The notes under the pieces were generated by a model. It searched no databases and was not told the DNA's origin. It saw only the letters and a program-made list of their open reading frames with translations. From NCBI RefSeq assembly GCF_000981225.1, contig NZ_LAJC01000063.1, forward strand, positions 1-36,666: a DNA stretch of 36,666 nucleotides. The letters are read 5' to 3'. The position numbers were made by a program, and so were the translations under genes. Shown here piece by piece: positions 7,916 to 16,789 of this stretch. How positions within the stretch are numbered: position 1 is the first letter of the stretch; each line of letters starts with the position of its first letter. This DNA comes from Allosalinactinospora lopnorensis (lineage in GTDB: Bacteria; Actinomycetota; Actinomycetes; Streptosporangiales; Streptosporangiaceae).

Positions 7916-8479
7916 ATGACCGTGACCCACTCTGAGATCCGAGACGTGCTCTTCCGCTACCTGGAGCACTACCGCTACCCCCCGGAGGCGGATCAACTGA
8001 TCCGGCTGGTCCGCGCCCTCGACGAAGGGCATGACGTCACCTCGCGCAACGAGTTCCGCATCGGTCATGTGACCGTTGGGGCGGTCGTCATCGACCAGCA
8101 CCGCCGGGTGCTGATGGTCAAGCACACGGCGCCGGAGGAGTGGCTGCCTCCCGGTGGACACCTGAAGTACGAGGACACGAGCCTCGTCGGTGCCTCCTTG
8201 CGCGGGCTCCAGGAGGAGACGGGGATCACCTCGGACCACATCGCCTCCCCGCCGGACGCGGACGCCATCCCGTTCGACATCGACACCCGCCAGATTCCGG
8301 CCGACCCGTTCTGGGACGCGCCGGAGCACTGGCACTTCGATTTCCGCTACGCCCACTGGGTCGACGAGACCGAGGTGCGGCCGTTGCTCGACAAGGCGGA
8401 CGGGTGCGCCTGGTTCTCCGCCGACGCCCTGTCCATGAGCGGACTCCGGGACAAGCTCGGCACCGTCGGCGTCGGCTGA
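7916..8479 (+). CDS. Nudix hydrolase
   Basis: A 187-residue protein, ATG at 7916 (GTG at 7922 also possible; no strong ribosome site). A helical N-terminal 40 residues are followed by a Nudix fold: beta strands GHVTVGAVVID and VLMVKHT, then the Nudix box in PGGHLKYEDTSLVGASLRGL continuing QEETGI (about 75-100). Relative to the common GDTSLLAAALREVxEETG form, the Glu after the box Arg is Gly, so metal binding may be weakened. Substrate cannot be told; the family hydrolyses nucleoside diphosphates linked to another group. It lies upstream of an AraC gene on the same strand. Confidence 0.85.
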   Translation: MTVTHSEIRDVLFRYLEHYRYPPEADQLIRLVRALDEGHDVTSRNEFRIGHVTVGAVVIDQHRRVLMVKHTAPEEWLPPGGHLKYEDTSLVGASLRGLQEETGITSDHIASPPDADAIPFDIDTRQIPADPFWDAPEHWHFDFRYAHWVDETEVRPLLDKADGCAWFSADALSMSGLRDKLGTVGVG

Positions 8480-8562
8480 GACCGCCCGCCGCCTGCGAAA
8501 TCCCGGCCCGGAGCAAAGACGAGGTGCCGGATCTCGCGCACGCTGTGTATGCTGCGAGAACG

Positions 8563-9404
8563 ATGACCGAGCCGGTTTCGGAGTCGATGTGGGCGCGCCC
8601 GTGCCGCGCCCTCCGGCCATACGTGGACGGCTACCGCGGCTACCGGATGCAGGGCTTCCCATCCGGCCTGCACCAAGGGCTGCCCAGCCGCCACCTCACG
8701 GTGATCCTCAGTCTCGGACCGCCGGTCGACATCGTGCGGATGCCCGACCCAACCCAGTCGCCCGGTTCGCTGACCATGTTCGCAGGCGGGCTCCACACGA
8801 GTCCCGCGACCATCGCGCACGACGGCGACCAGGTCGGCATCAGCCTGGCGCTGAGCCCGCTCGGTGCCCGCCGTGTGCTGGGACTGCCGCCGGCGCCCTT
8901 GGATCGACTGTTGTCGAGCTGGCCGAGCTGCTGGGGCCGCGGGCCGCGCACCTGCCGGAGCGCCTGACCGAGGCGAGTACCTGGCCCCGAAGGTTCGCGG
9001 TACTCGACCAGGTACTGAGCGAGGTGCTGGCGGATGCGCCCGCTGTTGCCCACGAGGTCTCCCGGGCATGGAACCGCCTGGTCGTCACCGAAGGCCGGCT
9101 CGCGGTCGACGAACTGGCGCGGGAGGTGGGGTGGAGCCGTCGGCATCTCACCCAGCGGTTCCACGGCGAACTCGGGCTCACCCCCAAGGCGGCCGGCCGG
9201 GTGCTGCGCTTCGAGCGGGCGGTGCGCCTGCTGCGGCGGTCTGCGCCGCCCGGGCTCGCCGAGATCGCGCACGCCTGCGGCTACTACGACCAGGCCCACA
9301 TGAACCGGGAGTGGAGAGCGCTCGCGGGCCGCAGCCCGACCGGGTGGCTGGCCGAGGAGCTCCCGAATATCCAAGACGGGACATCTGTGCCGCGCCAGGC
9401 TTAG
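8563..9404 (+). pseudogene. AraC-family regulator, broken by one frameshift
   Basis: Residues 1 to about 111 (MTEPVSESMWARPCRALRPY, SRHLTVILSLGPPVDIV, LSPLGARRVLGLPP) continue in the next frame as GALGSTVVELAELLGPRAAH and then the double helix-turn-helix (LAVDELAREVGWSRRHLTQR, ... LAEIAHACGYYDQAHMNREW). The break is near 8889-8896 and is repaired by one extra G in CCGCCGG, giving about 280 residues, normal for the family. Both halves are otherwise well preserved, so this is recent decay or a base-calling error. A TATGCT box 9 nt before the ATG suggests a very short leader. It probably controls the VOC gene that starts 4 nt after its stop. Confidence 0.8.
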
Positions 9405-9408
9405 CGGT

Positions 9409-9840
9409 ATGAGCAGCACGTCTTCATCGAACACGGCACCCGCACCCACTGTCTGGCCGGTACTGGGATACGCCGACGCGCCGGCGCTGATCGAGTTCCT
9501 CGCCAAGGCCTTCGGCCTTGAGGAGGTGCTCACCGTCCCGGGCGAGACCGAGGGGGAGATCATGCACGCCGAACTGGCCTGGCCCTGCGGCGGCGGCGTC
9601 ATGCTGTCGTCATTGAGCGCCGGAAAGGACCACCCCGAGCGGCCGGCCGGGGCGTCGTCCCTCTACGCTGTCACGGACGACCCCGACGGCCTGTTCGCCC
9701 GGGCCACCGCCGCGGGCGCGGAGGTGGTGCGGCCGATCCGCGACGAGGACTACGGAAACCGCAGCTTCATCGTCCGCGACCCTGAGGGCAACCTCTGGAG
9801 TTTCGGGTACTACCGGGGACAGCCGCGGCCCGCGTCCTGA
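9409..9840 (+). CDS. VOC-superfamily (glyoxalase/bleomycin-resistance-like) protein
   Basis: A 143-residue single VOC domain. WPVLGYADAPALIEFLAKAF opens the fold, HAELAWPCGGGVMLSS carries the first metal-ligand-like site, and FIVRDPEGNLWSFGYYRG closes it, typical of PhnB-like members. These bind metals and catalyse isomerisation or dioxygenation, or simply bind small molecules; no specific substrate is evident. It starts 4 nt after the AraC regulator gene, so the two are probably cotranscribed. Confidence 0.85.
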   Translation: MSSTSSSNTAPAPTVWPVLGYADAPALIEFLAKAFGLEEVLTVPGETEGEIMHAELAWPCGGGVMLSSLSAGKDHPERPAGASSLYAVTDDPDGLFARATAAGAEVVRPIRDEDYGNRSFIVRDPEGNLWSFGYYRGQPRPAS

Positions 9841-9858
9841 TCCGGAGGGGCGCCTGCC

Positions 9859-9887
9859 CTCCCGGTGCGGTACCGCCGCGCCGGGAG
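9859..9887 (+). terminator. Terminator after the AraC-VOC pair
   Basis: Arms CTCCCGG (9859-9865) and CCGGGAG (9881-9887) enclose an inner GCGGT/ACCGC pair. Confidence 0.5.
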
Positions 9888-10049
9888 TCGCAACAGCATC
9901 CGCCTGCCGCCTCGCACCGCCTCCCACGCGCGACTTGACTCCCAGGAGACACCTGAATCCCGCCGCGGGTGCATGGACGTGCGTTGCGAGTCCGAGAGTG
10001 GCCAAAGCGACTCGTCGATTCGGCGCCATTCACCGAATCTCCGCTGCTT

Positions 10050-10055
10050 TACTAG
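10050..10055 (+). promoter_or_regulatory. -10 box placing transcription at the ATG of the S9 peptidase
   Basis: TACTAG lies 5 nt upstream of ATG 10061 and there is no Shine-Dalgarno, so the mRNA is probably leaderless, a frequent layout in actinobacteria. Confidence 0.35.
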
Positions 10056-10060
10056 GGCTC

Positions 10061-11860
10061 ATGGGTGAGCGTTGGCAGGATCGCTTCCGTGCGGGAAGGG
10101 TCAGCCTTCCCAGGTGGGCCCGCGAGGCCCCTGACCACTCGTTGTTCCGCGGTAATGCCAGCGGTACCTGGGAGATCTACGCCTGGGACCGCGCGACCGG
10201 CGAGCAGCGGCAGGTGACCAAACGCCATCACGGCACGATGGACGGCACCCTCGACCCGAGCGGGGCGTGGATCTGGTGGTTCGACGACACCGACGGCGAC
10301 GAGTTCGGTGTCTGGCGCCGCCAGCCCTTTACCGGAGGCCCCGATGAGGTGGCCGTGCCCGGGCTGGACCCCTCCTACGCCGGCGGGCTCGCCCTCGGCG
10401 CGTCCGGGCTGGCGCTGGTCGGCCGCTCCACCGACGACGGGTTCAGCGTGCACCTCAGCCGGCCGGGCGCCCAGCCGCGGACCCTGTACGCGCACCACCA
10501 GGAAGGAGTGCTCGCCGACCTCTCGCGCGACGAGTCGCTGTTCGCGATCGGCCACAGCGAACACGGCGACAGCCGGCACATGGCGGTGCGCGTACTGCGC
10601 ATCGGCGCGGACAGCGGGGACATCGACGAGGCGGTGGCCGACCTGTGGGACGGCCCTGGCCGCGGCCTCACCCCCATCGGATTCGCCCCGTATGACCACC
10701 GGCTGCTCGTGCTGCACGAGCGCCGCGGTCGGCCGGAGCCGCTCATCTGGGACGCGGTGGCCGGAACCGAGCACGACATCCGGCTCGACCTGCCCGGCGA
10801 GCTCTTCGCCGACTGGACGCCCGACGGACGATTCCTGCTGGTCTCCCAGGATCACCAGGCCCGTTCCCAGCTCTACCTCTACGACCTGCGAACCGCCGAA
10901 CTCACCTGCCTGGACACCCCGTGCGGCCTGGTCTCCGCCGCCGCGGCCCGCCCCGATGGCACGGTCGAGTACTCCTGGTCGAGTTCGCAGTTCCCACCGG
11001 CCGTCCGGGACACCAGCGGTGCGGTCGTGCTCACCCCGCCCGGAACGGTGGCCCCGGACTCGGTGCCGGTGCGCGACGCCTTCGTGGAGGGGCCCGGAGG
11101 AACGATCCACGCGCTCGTCTCCACACCCGAGGACACCGAGGCGCCTTTTCCCGCGGTCTTCATCGCGCACGGGGGCCCGCAGGCGCAGGACTTCGACTCC
11201 TTCGCGCCCGACGTCGGCGCGTGGGTCGAGCACGGATTCGCCGTTGTCCGGGTGAACTACCGGGGATCGACGGGCTACGGCAGCGCGTGGCGCGACGCCC
11301 TCGAAGGGAGGGTGGGCCTGACCGAGCTGGAGGACATCAAGGCGGTGCGCGACTGGGCGGTGGACTCCGGGCTGATCGATCCCGACCGGCTGATCCTCGA
11401 GGGCGGGTCGTGGGGCGGCTATCTCGCACTGCTGGGCCTCGGCGTCTATCCCGACGACTGGTGCGCCGGTATCGCGGCCGTCCCGATCGCCGACTACGTC
11501 GCCGCCTACGAGGACGAAATGGAGGCGCTGCGCGCCTTCGACCGGTCGATGTTCGGCGGCTCGCCCACTGAGGTGCCCGAGCTCTACCGGCGCTCCTCGC
11601 CCATCAGCTACGCGGAACGGGTGACCGCCCCCGTGCTCATTCTCGCCGGTCAGAACGATCCCCGTTGCCCCATCCGGCAGATCGACAACTACGTCGACCG
11701 CCTCACCGGGCTCGGCGGGACCTGCGAGGTCTACCGGTTCGACGCCGGACACGGGTCGTTCGTGGTCGAGGAGCGGATCCGGCACATGGCGGCGGAACTG
11801 GAGTTCGCGCTGAGACACACGGGTGCGCGCACGGAGGGAACGACTCCAGGGGCGACGTAG
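10061..11860 (+). CDS. S9-family (prolyl oligopeptidase-like) serine peptidase
   Basis: A 599-residue cytoplasmic peptidase. The first 330 residues form a WD/beta-propeller domain (repeats such as NASGTWEIYAWDRATGEQRQ and DWTPDGRFLLVS). The C-terminal alpha/beta hydrolase has the oxyanion/entry motif HGGPQAQDF, nucleophile Ser450 in GGSWGGY, Asp533 in QNDPRCP and His564 in DAGHGS. Family members cleave short peptides after selected residues or remove acyl groups. The ATG at 10061 is preferred over upstream codons because homologous sequence begins there and a -10 box sits just before. Its stop is 2 nt before the GntR gene, so regulator and enzyme are probably one operon. Confidence 0.9.
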   Translation: MGERWQDRFRAGRVSLPRWAREAPDHSLFRGNASGTWEIYAWDRATGEQRQVTKRHHGTMDGTLDPSGAWIWWFDDTDGDEFGVWRRQPFTGGPDEVAVPGLDPSYAGGLALGASGLALVGRSTDDGFSVHLSRPGAQPRTLYAHHQEGVLADLSRDESLFAIGHSEHGDSRHMAVRVLRIGADSGDIDEAVADLWDGPGRGLTPIGFAPYDHRLLVLHERRGRPEPLIWDAVAGTEHDIRLDLPGELFADWTPDGRFLLVSQDHQARSQLYLYDLRTAELTCLDTPCGLVSAAAARPDGTVEYSWSSSQFPPAVRDTSGAVVLTPPGTVAPDSVPVRDAFVEGPGGTIHALVSTPEDTEAPFPAVFIAHGGPQAQDFDSFAPDVGAWVEHGFAVVRVNYRGSTGYGSAWRDALEGRVGLTELEDIKAVRDWAVDSGLIDPDRLILEGGSWGGYLALLGLGVYPDDWCAGIAAVPIADYVAAYEDEMEALRAFDRSMFGGSPTEVPELYRRSSPISYAERVTAPVLILAGQNDPRCPIRQIDNYVDRLTGLGGTCEVYRFDAGHGSFVVEERIRHMAAELEFALRHTGARTEGTTPGAT

Positions 11861-11862
11861 CC

Positions 11863-12618
11863 ATGGGCGGGCAGCCTCGCTACCTCTGGGTGGCCGACCA
11901 GTTGCGCGGCCCGATTCTCAGCGGGGACATCGTTCCGGGCTCCCGGCTGCCCTCGCGGTCCCGGCTAGCCCGGATATACGGGGTCAGCGAACAGGTGTCG
12001 CGGCACGCGCTGCGCCTCCTCGTCACCGAGGGACTGGTGGAGGCCCGCACCGGATCCGGCTACTACGTGCGCTCGGTGCCGGAGTTCTACAGCTTCTCCC
12101 GTACCGACCGCTCCTCGGGGGCCGGTGTCGCCCCGCTGTCCCGCGAAGACCTCGGAACCGTCAGGGAGAGCGCGGCCAACACGATCGCGCGGCGGCTGAC
12201 GATCCGCGACGGTGACCCGCTGTACCGCACGCGCTGCCTGGGAACCGCCGACGGGGTCCCGGTCGCGCTGCACACCTCCTGGGAACCGGCGGCCCTCACC
12301 CAGGGCACCCTCCGCACACCCGAGCACACCGACCCCGGGACCGGCGTCCTCGACCGGCTCGGCGCGACCGGGGTGATCGTCGACCGGGTCGTCGAGGAGG
12401 TCGAGGTGCGGCCGCTGCGGGAGCCGGAGGCGACCCTGCTCGAACTCGCCCCCGGGCTTCCGGTACTGGTGGTGGAACGGACGCACTACAACGGGCAGCG
12501 TCCCGTGGAGACCTCGGACCTCGTGGGGTCGGTCGACCACTGTCGGCTGCTCTACCGGCTGAGTGTCGCCCGCCCGGTGACGAGGGGACCGGCCCAGAGG
12601 CGCCGGCCGCGCGGCTGA
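11863..12618 (+). CDS. GntR-family regulator with UTRA domain (HutC subfamily)
   Basis: A 251-residue regulator. Winged helix at about 5-75 (QLRGPILSGDIVPGSRLPSR, LARIYGVSEQVSRHALRLL, LVEARTGSGYYV) and a UTRA ligand domain at about 95-235 (DGDPLYRTRCLGTADGVPVA, VEVRPLREPEATLLEL, PVLVVERTHYN). UTRA domains bind small effectors such as sugars, histidine derivatives or fatty acids. The ATG is 2 nt after the peptidase stop with no clear ribosome site, so translation is probably coupled. Its target may be the peptidase promoter, but no palindrome is evident there. Confidence 0.85.
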   Translation: MGGQPRYLWVADQLRGPILSGDIVPGSRLPSRSRLARIYGVSEQVSRHALRLLVTEGLVEARTGSGYYVRSVPEFYSFSRTDRSSGAGVAPLSREDLGTVRESAANTIARRLTIRDGDPLYRTRCLGTADGVPVALHTSWEPAALTQGTLRTPEHTDPGTGVLDRLGATGVIVDRVVEEVEVRPLREPEATLLELAPGLPVLVVERTHYNGQRPVETSDLVGSVDHCRLLYRLSVARPVTRGPAQRRRPRG

Positions 12619-12622
12619 ACGG

Positions 12623-12651
12623 CGGCGGGGCGCCCGCCGGGCACCCCGCCG
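12623..12651. terminator. Bidirectional terminator between GntR gene and asd
   Basis: CGGCGGGG...CCCCGCCG arms with an inner GCCC/GGGC pair and one mismatch, between two convergent genes. Confidence 0.6.
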
Positions 12652-12663
12652 CGGCTCGCGTGC

Positions 12664-13725
12664 TCAGCCCTGGATGAACTCCCGGGCGACGACCTCGGCG
12701 ATCTGGGCGGTGTTCAGCGCCGCGCCCTTGCGCAGGTTGTCGCCGCACATGAACAGGTCGAGCGACTTCGGGTCGTCGACCGAGCGGCGGACGCGTCCCA
12801 CCCACGTGGGGTCGGTGCCGACCACGTCGGAGGGGGTGGGGAACTCGGCCTTAGCCGGGTCGTCCTGGACGATCACGCCCGGTGCCGAGGACAGCACCTT
12901 GCGGGCGTCCGCGGCGTCGACCTCCGTACCGAAGGTGGCGTGCACCGCGAGCGCGTGCGTGGTGATCACCGGAACGCGCACGCAGGTCGCCGACACCCGC
13001 AGGTCCGGGTTTCCCAGGATCTTGCGGGACTCGTTGCGGACCTTCAGCTCCTCGGAGGAGTAGCCGTCCTCCTTCAGGGAGCCGGCCCACGGCACGACGT
13101 TCAGCGCGAGCGGCGCCGGGAACGGGCCGAGCTCACCGGCAACGGCGCGCACGTCACCGGCGCGGGTGCCCAGCGTGCAGTCGGAGGCGACCTTCTCCAT
13201 CTGGTCGCGCAGGACGTCGATGCCCTCCTGGCCGGCGCCCGAGGCCGCCTGGTAGGAGGCGACGAACAGCTCGGTCAGGCCGTAGGCGCGGTGCAGCGCC
13301 CCCATGGCGACGATCATCGACAGCGTGGTGCAGTTGGGGTTGCTGATGATGCCGCGCGGGCGGTTGCGCACCTGGTCGGCGTTCACCTCGGGCACCACGA
13401 GCGGGACGTCGGGGTCCATCCGGAACGCGCCGGAGTTGTCCACGGCCACCGCGCCGCGTTCGGCGGCGATCGGCGCCCATTCCTTGGAGACCTCGTCGGG
13501 CACGTCGAACATCGCGACGTCCACCCCGTCGAAGACCTCCGGGGCCAGCGCCTGGACCTCGACCTCCTCGCCGCGGACGGTGAGGCGCTTGCCGGCGGAG
13601 CGCGGCGACGCCACGAGCCGGATCTCGCCCCACACGTTCTCGCGGGTGGAGAGGATGTCGAGCATGACGCTGCCCACGGCGCCGGTGGCACCGACGATGG
13701 CCAGGGTGGGAAGACGGGAACTCAT
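12664..13725 (-). CDS. asd: Aspartate-semialdehyde dehydrogenase
   Basis: A 353-residue enzyme that reduces aspartyl-phosphate to aspartate semialdehyde with NADPH, the branch point to lysine/diaminopimelate, threonine and methionine. NADP loop GATGAVG at 12-18; active-site Cys132 in SNPNCTT; catalytic Gln159 in SYQAASGAG; His about 258 in [15 protein letters not shown]. Length is normal for the family. The start overlaps the lysC stop by 4 nt, so the two enzymes that act in sequence are translationally coupled. Confidence 0.95.
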   Translation of the reverse strand: MSSRLPTLAIVGATGAVGSVMLDILSTRENVWGEIRLVASPRSAGKRLTVRGEEVEVQALAPEVFDGVDVAMFDVPDEVSKEWAPIAAERGAVAVDNSGAFRMDPDVPLVVPEVNADQVRNRPRGIISNPNCTTLSMIVAMGALHRAYGLTELFVASYQAASGAGQEGIDVLRDQMEKVASDCTLGTRAGDVRAVAGELGPFPAPLALNVVPWAGSLKEDGYSSEELKVRNESRKILGNPDLRVSATCVRVPVITTHALAVHATFGTEVDAADARKVLSSAPGVIVQDDPAKAEFPTPSDVVGTDPTWVGRVRRSVDDPKSLDLFMCGDNLRKGAALNTAQIAEVVAREFIQG

Positions 13726-14243
13726 CGGCCGGTACCTCCGTAGACGACGGCTTCGACCTGGTCGGCGTCGAGCTGGAACGCGGAATGCGCCGCTGCGACC
13801 GCGGCGTCGACCTGGTCCTGTTCCACGATCACCGAGATGCGGATCTCCGAGGTGGAGATCATCTCGATGTTGGTGCCGGAACCGGCGATGGCGTCGAAGA
13901 ACCGGGCGGTGACGCCGGGGTAGGAACGCATTCCCGCGCCCACCAGCGAGACCTTGCCGATCTGGTCGTCGTAGCGCAGCGACTCGAAGCCGACCTTCTC
14001 CTGGACTCTCTTCAGCGCGGCCAGCGCCTGCTGACCGAAGTCGGAGGGCACCGTGAACGAGATGTCGGTGCGCGCGGTGGAGGCCGCCGACACGTTCTGC
14101 ACGATCATGTCGATGTTGATCTCGGCGTCGGCCAGCACCTTGAAGAGCGTCGCGGCCTCGCCGACCTGGTCGGGGACACCCACGACCGTGATCTTGGCCT
14201 CGCTCCGGTCGTGTGCGACACCGGAGATGATCGGTTGTTCCAT
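13722..14243 (-). CDS. lysC: Aspartokinase beta subunit from an internal start
   Basis: ATG at 14243 (residue 251, [12 protein letters not shown]) has GAGGAA about 9 nt upstream and gives a 173-residue protein holding only the two ACT domains. It aligns with the beta subunit of Corynebacterium aspartokinase, made in frame from the same gene to form alpha2beta2. The short stretch around the start is less GC-rich than the rest, as expected for an internal initiation site. Confidence 0.6.
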   Translation of the reverse strand: MEQPIISGVAHDRSEAKITVVGVPDQVGEAATLFKVLADAEINIDMIVQNVSAASTARTDISFTVPSDFGQQALAALKRVQEKVGFESLRYDDQIGKVSLVGAGMRSYPGVTARFFDAIAGSGTNIEMISTSEIRISVIVEQDQVDAAVAAAHSAFQLDADQVEAVVYGGTGR

Positions 14244-14993
14244 ACCTTCGGTTTCCTCAACTTGTGCGACGACCCACGTACCGGGCTTCTGACTGAACGA
14301 CGAGCGGACGTGCAGCGGGATGTTGTACCGCCGCGCGTACTCCACGCACCGCAGGTGCAGGATCTTGGTGCCGCACGCGGCCAGTTCCAGCATTTCCTCG
14401 TAGGTGATATGCGGGATCCGGCGGGCGCTCGGCACGATCCGCGGGTCGGCGGTGAAGACGCCGTCGACGTCGCTGTAGATCTCGCACGCGTCGGCGTCCA
14501 GCGCCGCGGCCAGTGCGACGGCCGTGGTGTCGGAGCCGCCGCGGCCCAGAGTCGTGATGTCCTTGCTGTCTTGGGAGACGCCCTGGAATCCGGCGACGAT
14601 GCAGATCGATCCCTCGTCGAGGGCCTCCTGGATGCGGCCCGGTGTGACGTCGATGATCTTGGCGTTGCCGTGCAGGGACGTCGTGATCACGCCGGCCTGC
14701 GAGCCGGTGAATGAGCGGGCCTCGTAGCCGAGGTTCCCGATGGCCATGGCGACCAGGGCCATGGAGATGCGCTCGCCGGCGGTCACCAGCATGTCCATCT
14801 CGCGGCCCGGGGGCAGCGGCGAGACCTGCTCGGCGAGATCGAAGAGTTCATCGGTCGTGTCGCCCATGGCCGAGACCACGACGACAACGTCATATCCCGC
14901 TTTTTTCTGAGCGACGATCCGCTGGGCTACCCGCTTGATGGCTTCCGCGTCGGCCACGGAAGACCCACCGTACTTCTGCACGATTAGGGCCAC
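13722..14993 (-). CDS. lysC: Aspartokinase, alpha subunit
   Basis: A 423-residue aspartate kinase that phosphorylates aspartate with ATP, the first step to lysine, threonine, methionine and diaminopimelate. Kinase motif KYGGSSVAD is at 8-16 and [12 protein letters not shown] is near 174. Two ACT domains (about 265-420) bind feedback inhibitors; the ends [11 protein letters not shown] and [11 protein letters not shown] are typical. GTG at 14993 has AGGAG 9 nt upstream. An internal start gives the beta subunit, listed separately. Promoter position upstream is not clear; the leader holds unusual inverted repeats. Confidence 0.95.
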   Translation of the reverse strand: MALIVQKYGGSSVADAEAIKRVAQRIVAQKKAGYDVVVVVSAMGDTTDELFDLAEQVSPLPPGREMDMLVTAGERISMALVAMAIGNLGYEARSFTGSQAGVITTSLHGNAKIIDVTPGRIQEALDEGSICIVAGFQGVSQDSKDITTLGRGGSDTTAVALAAALDADACEIYSDVDGVFTADPRIVPSARRIPHITYEEMLELAACGTKILHLRCVEYARRYNIPLHVRSSFSQKPGTWVVAQVEETEGMEQPIISGVAHDRSEAKITVVGVPDQVGEAATLFKVLADAEINIDMIVQNVSAASTARTDISFTVPSDFGQQALAALKRVQEKVGFESLRYDDQIGKVSLVGAGMRSYPGVTARFFDAIAGSGTNIEMISTSEIRISVIVEQDQVDAAVAAAHSAFQLDADQVEAVVYGGTGR

Positions 14994-15116
14994 GGTCGGT
15001 GCTCCTGAGGAGTTGGAATCAAGGTAATCAACAATGAAGTGTAGCTACAGGGGTCGGCGGTGCCCCCTCCCAACTGCGGGAAGGGCGCCGGCGCATCGGC
15101 ATACCCGTTTCGGGGA

Positions 15117-15199
15117 CGAATACGCGTGTCCAGCGTCACGTCACACTCCGTGCCCGGGCGTATTCGCCCGCCGGGAGCGGCCCGAGGGTGCGGAGTGTG
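15117..15199 (-). promoter_or_regulatory. Interleaved inverted repeats between recR and lysC
   Basis: Two perfect 9-bp inverted repeats interlock: CACACTCCG (15142-15150) with CGGAGTGTG (15191-15199), and CGAATACGC (15117-15125) with GCGTATTCG (15158-15166). A local hairpin GGGCG-TATT-CGCCC (15156-15169) competes with the second. The outer pair may end recR transcription; the second could make a pseudoknot or switch in the lysC leader. Confidence 0.45.
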
Positions 15200-15201
15200 G
15201 G

Positions 15202-15801
15202 CTAGAACTCCAGACTGCGGCGGCCCTCGAACGCACGCCCCAGCGTGACCTCGTCGGCGTACTCGAGATCACCGCCGACGGGAAGGCCGCTGGCCAGCCG
15301 GGTGACTTTCAACCCCAAGGGTTTGACCAGCCGGGCCAGGTAGGTGGCCGTGGCCTCGCCCTCCAGGTTGGGGTCGGTGGCCAGGATCAGCTCGGTGACC
15401 TCGTCGTTGGAGAGCCGCGTCATGAGCTCTTTGATCCGCAGGTCGTCGGGTCCGACCCCCTCGATGGGGCTGATCGCGCCGCCGAGCACGTGGTAGCGGC
15501 CGCGGAACTCGCGCATCCGCTCGATCGCCACGACGTCCTTGGACTCCTCGACCACGCAGATGACCGCGCTATCGCGCTTGGGGTCGCGGCAGACGCGGCA
15601 CTCGTTCTCCTCGGACACGTTGCCGCAGACGGCGCAGAAGCGCACGCGCTCCTTGACCTCGGTGAGTGCGCTCACCAGCCGTTTGACGTCGGCGGTCTCA
15701 GCGGCCAGCAGGTGGAAGGCGAGGCGCTGAGCGCTTTTCGGACCGACGCCGGGCAACCGCCCGAGCTCGTCGATCAGGTTCTGGACCGCGCCTTCGTACA
15801 T
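15202..15801 (-). CDS. recR: Recombination mediator protein RecR
   Basis: A 199-residue protein of usual length. Helix-hairpin-helix [17 protein letters not shown] at about 14-30, four-cysteine zinc finger at 56, 59, 68 and 71, then a Toprim domain ([13 protein letters not shown] through [13 protein letters not shown]) and C-terminal [15 protein letters not shown]. With RecF/RecO it loads RecA on gapped DNA. It follows ybaB (127 nt upstream), the usual bacterial order. Confidence 0.95.
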   Translation of the reverse strand: MYEGAVQNLIDELGRLPGVGPKSAQRLAFHLLAAETADVKRLVSALTEVKERVRFCAVCGNVSEENECRVCRDPKRDSAVICVVEESKDVVAIERMREFRGRYHVLGGAISPIEGVGPDDLRIKELMTRLSNDEVTELILATDPNLEGEATATYLARLVKPLGLKVTRLASGLPVGGDLEYADEVTLGRAFEGRRSLEF

Positions 15802-15928
15802 CGCCTACCTACTCGCCCCGCGTGCGTCTCACTCTCCACGGTAGTGGAGCCGGTCACGCGGTCACGACTCCACCACCCGCCGCCTCTCGCCCCCGGGCCA
15901 TGAGAACGGGGCGGGGCCGCGTTCCCGC

Positions 15929-16297
15929 TCAGAAGCCGGGGAGGCCGGGCATGCCCCCGCCGCCGGGCATCCCGCCCAGTCCTTCGGCGAGCGGGCCCAT
16001 CTTCTCCTGCTGGAGTTCCTCGACCGACGTCTCGGCGTCGCGGATGGCCGCGAGAACCAGGTCGGCGATGGTCTGCGCCGTCTCCGAGGTGTCACCGGCG
16101 TCGATCGTACTGGGGTCGATCGTGATGTCCTCGACCTGCCCGCGCCCGTTTACGGTGACCTTGACCAGGCCACCCCCCGAGGTGCCTTCGACCTGCGCCT
16201 CGTCGAGCTGCTGCTGGGCTTCCAAGAGCTGCTGCTGCATCTGCTGCGCCTGCTGCAGCAGCGCCTGCATGTCCATTCCTCCGCCGCCAGGATTCAC
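15929..16297 (-). CDS. YbaB/EbfC nucleoid-associated protein
   Basis: A 122-residue DNA-binding protein. GTG at 16297 (VNPGGGGMDMQALLQQAQQM) has AAGGAG 6-7 nt upstream and matches the N-terminus seen in streptomycetes; internal ATG codons at residues 8 and 10 are also possible. A Gln-rich coiled N-terminal helix is followed by the conserved GGGLVKVTVNGRGQVEDITI and a Gly/Pro/Met tail (GGMPGGGGMPGLPGF). Dimers bind DNA loosely and are linked with recombination because of the constant pairing with recR. Confidence 0.9.
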   Translation of the reverse strand: MNPGGGGMDMQALLQQAQQMQQQLLEAQQQLDEAQVEGTSGGGLVKVTVNGRGQVEDITIDPSTIDAGDTSETAQTIADLVLAAIRDAETSVEELQQEKMGPLAEGLGGMPGGGGMPGLPGF

Positions 16298-16341
16298 TAT
16301 GCTCTCCTTGCACACGTTGTCCTGCCTGCGAGCGTAGTCGC

Positions 16342-16731
16342 TCATGGCGAGACCGTGGCGCCGTTGGCCGCTCCGGGCGCGGTCTCCTCCTCCGCGGAGG
16401 CGATGACACCGTCGAGGACCGTCCGCGAGGCCGCGAGCCGGTCGATCGTCCGGTCGATGCGGTCCCGTTCGTCCTTGAGATAGCGGACCAGATCCGGGGC
16501 GGGGTCGCCGCGCTCCTTGTCGTACATGCAGGGAAGGATCGCGGCGATCCTGGAGCTGTGCAGCCCCGCGGAGAACAGGCACTGGATGCGCTCCACACGG
16601 GCGACCGCCTCGTCGTCGTACTCCCGGTGCCCGCCGCTGGTGCGCCGCGCGGTCAGCAACCCCTGCTGTTCGTAGTACCTGAGTGAGCGCTCGCTGACTC
16701 CGGTCCGCCGTGCCAGCCTGCCTATACGCAT
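16342..16731 (-). CDS. MerR-family transcriptional regulator
   Basis: A 129-residue regulator. MerR winged helix at 1-70 (MRIGRLARRTGVSERSLRYY, EQQGLL, GGHREYDDEAVARVERIQCL), then a coiled dimerisation helix (ERDRIDRTIDRLAASRTVLD). One Cys in the domain and one further (ILPCMYD) do not form a metal-site pattern. ATG at 16731 opens the conserved region and has GCGGAA 8 nt upstream; upstream TTG/ATG codons at 16773 and 16764 would lie inside the operator. It is divergent from the OYE gene and probably controls it in response to electrophiles or redox stress, by inference from pairing. Confidence 0.9.
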   Translation of the reverse strand: MRIGRLARRTGVSERSLRYYEQQGLLTARRTSGGHREYDDEAVARVERIQCLFSAGLHSSRIAAILPCMYDKERGDPAPDLVRYLKDERDRIDRTIDRLAASRTVLDGVIASAEEETAPGAANGATVSP

Positions 16732-16751
16732 GGTGAGTTCCGCCACAGAGG

Positions 16752-16783
16752 TTGAACCTGACATTGATGTCAAATTCTACCCT
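16752..16783 (+). promoter_or_regulatory. MerR-type promoter/operator of the OYE gene
   Basis: TTGAAC (16752-16757), a 20-bp spacer and TACCCT (16778-16783), with the perfect palindrome TGACAT-TG-ATGTCA (16759-16772) inside the spacer. A long spacer holding a dyad is the hallmark of MerR-activated promoters. The predicted transcript starts at about the ATG of OYE. Confidence 0.6.
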
Positions 16784-16789
16784 TCGTTC

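Noticed and set aside
10052-11818. Long minus-strand frame opposite the S9 peptidase
   Set aside because: No recognisable domain; the plus-strand protein has complete catalytic motifs.
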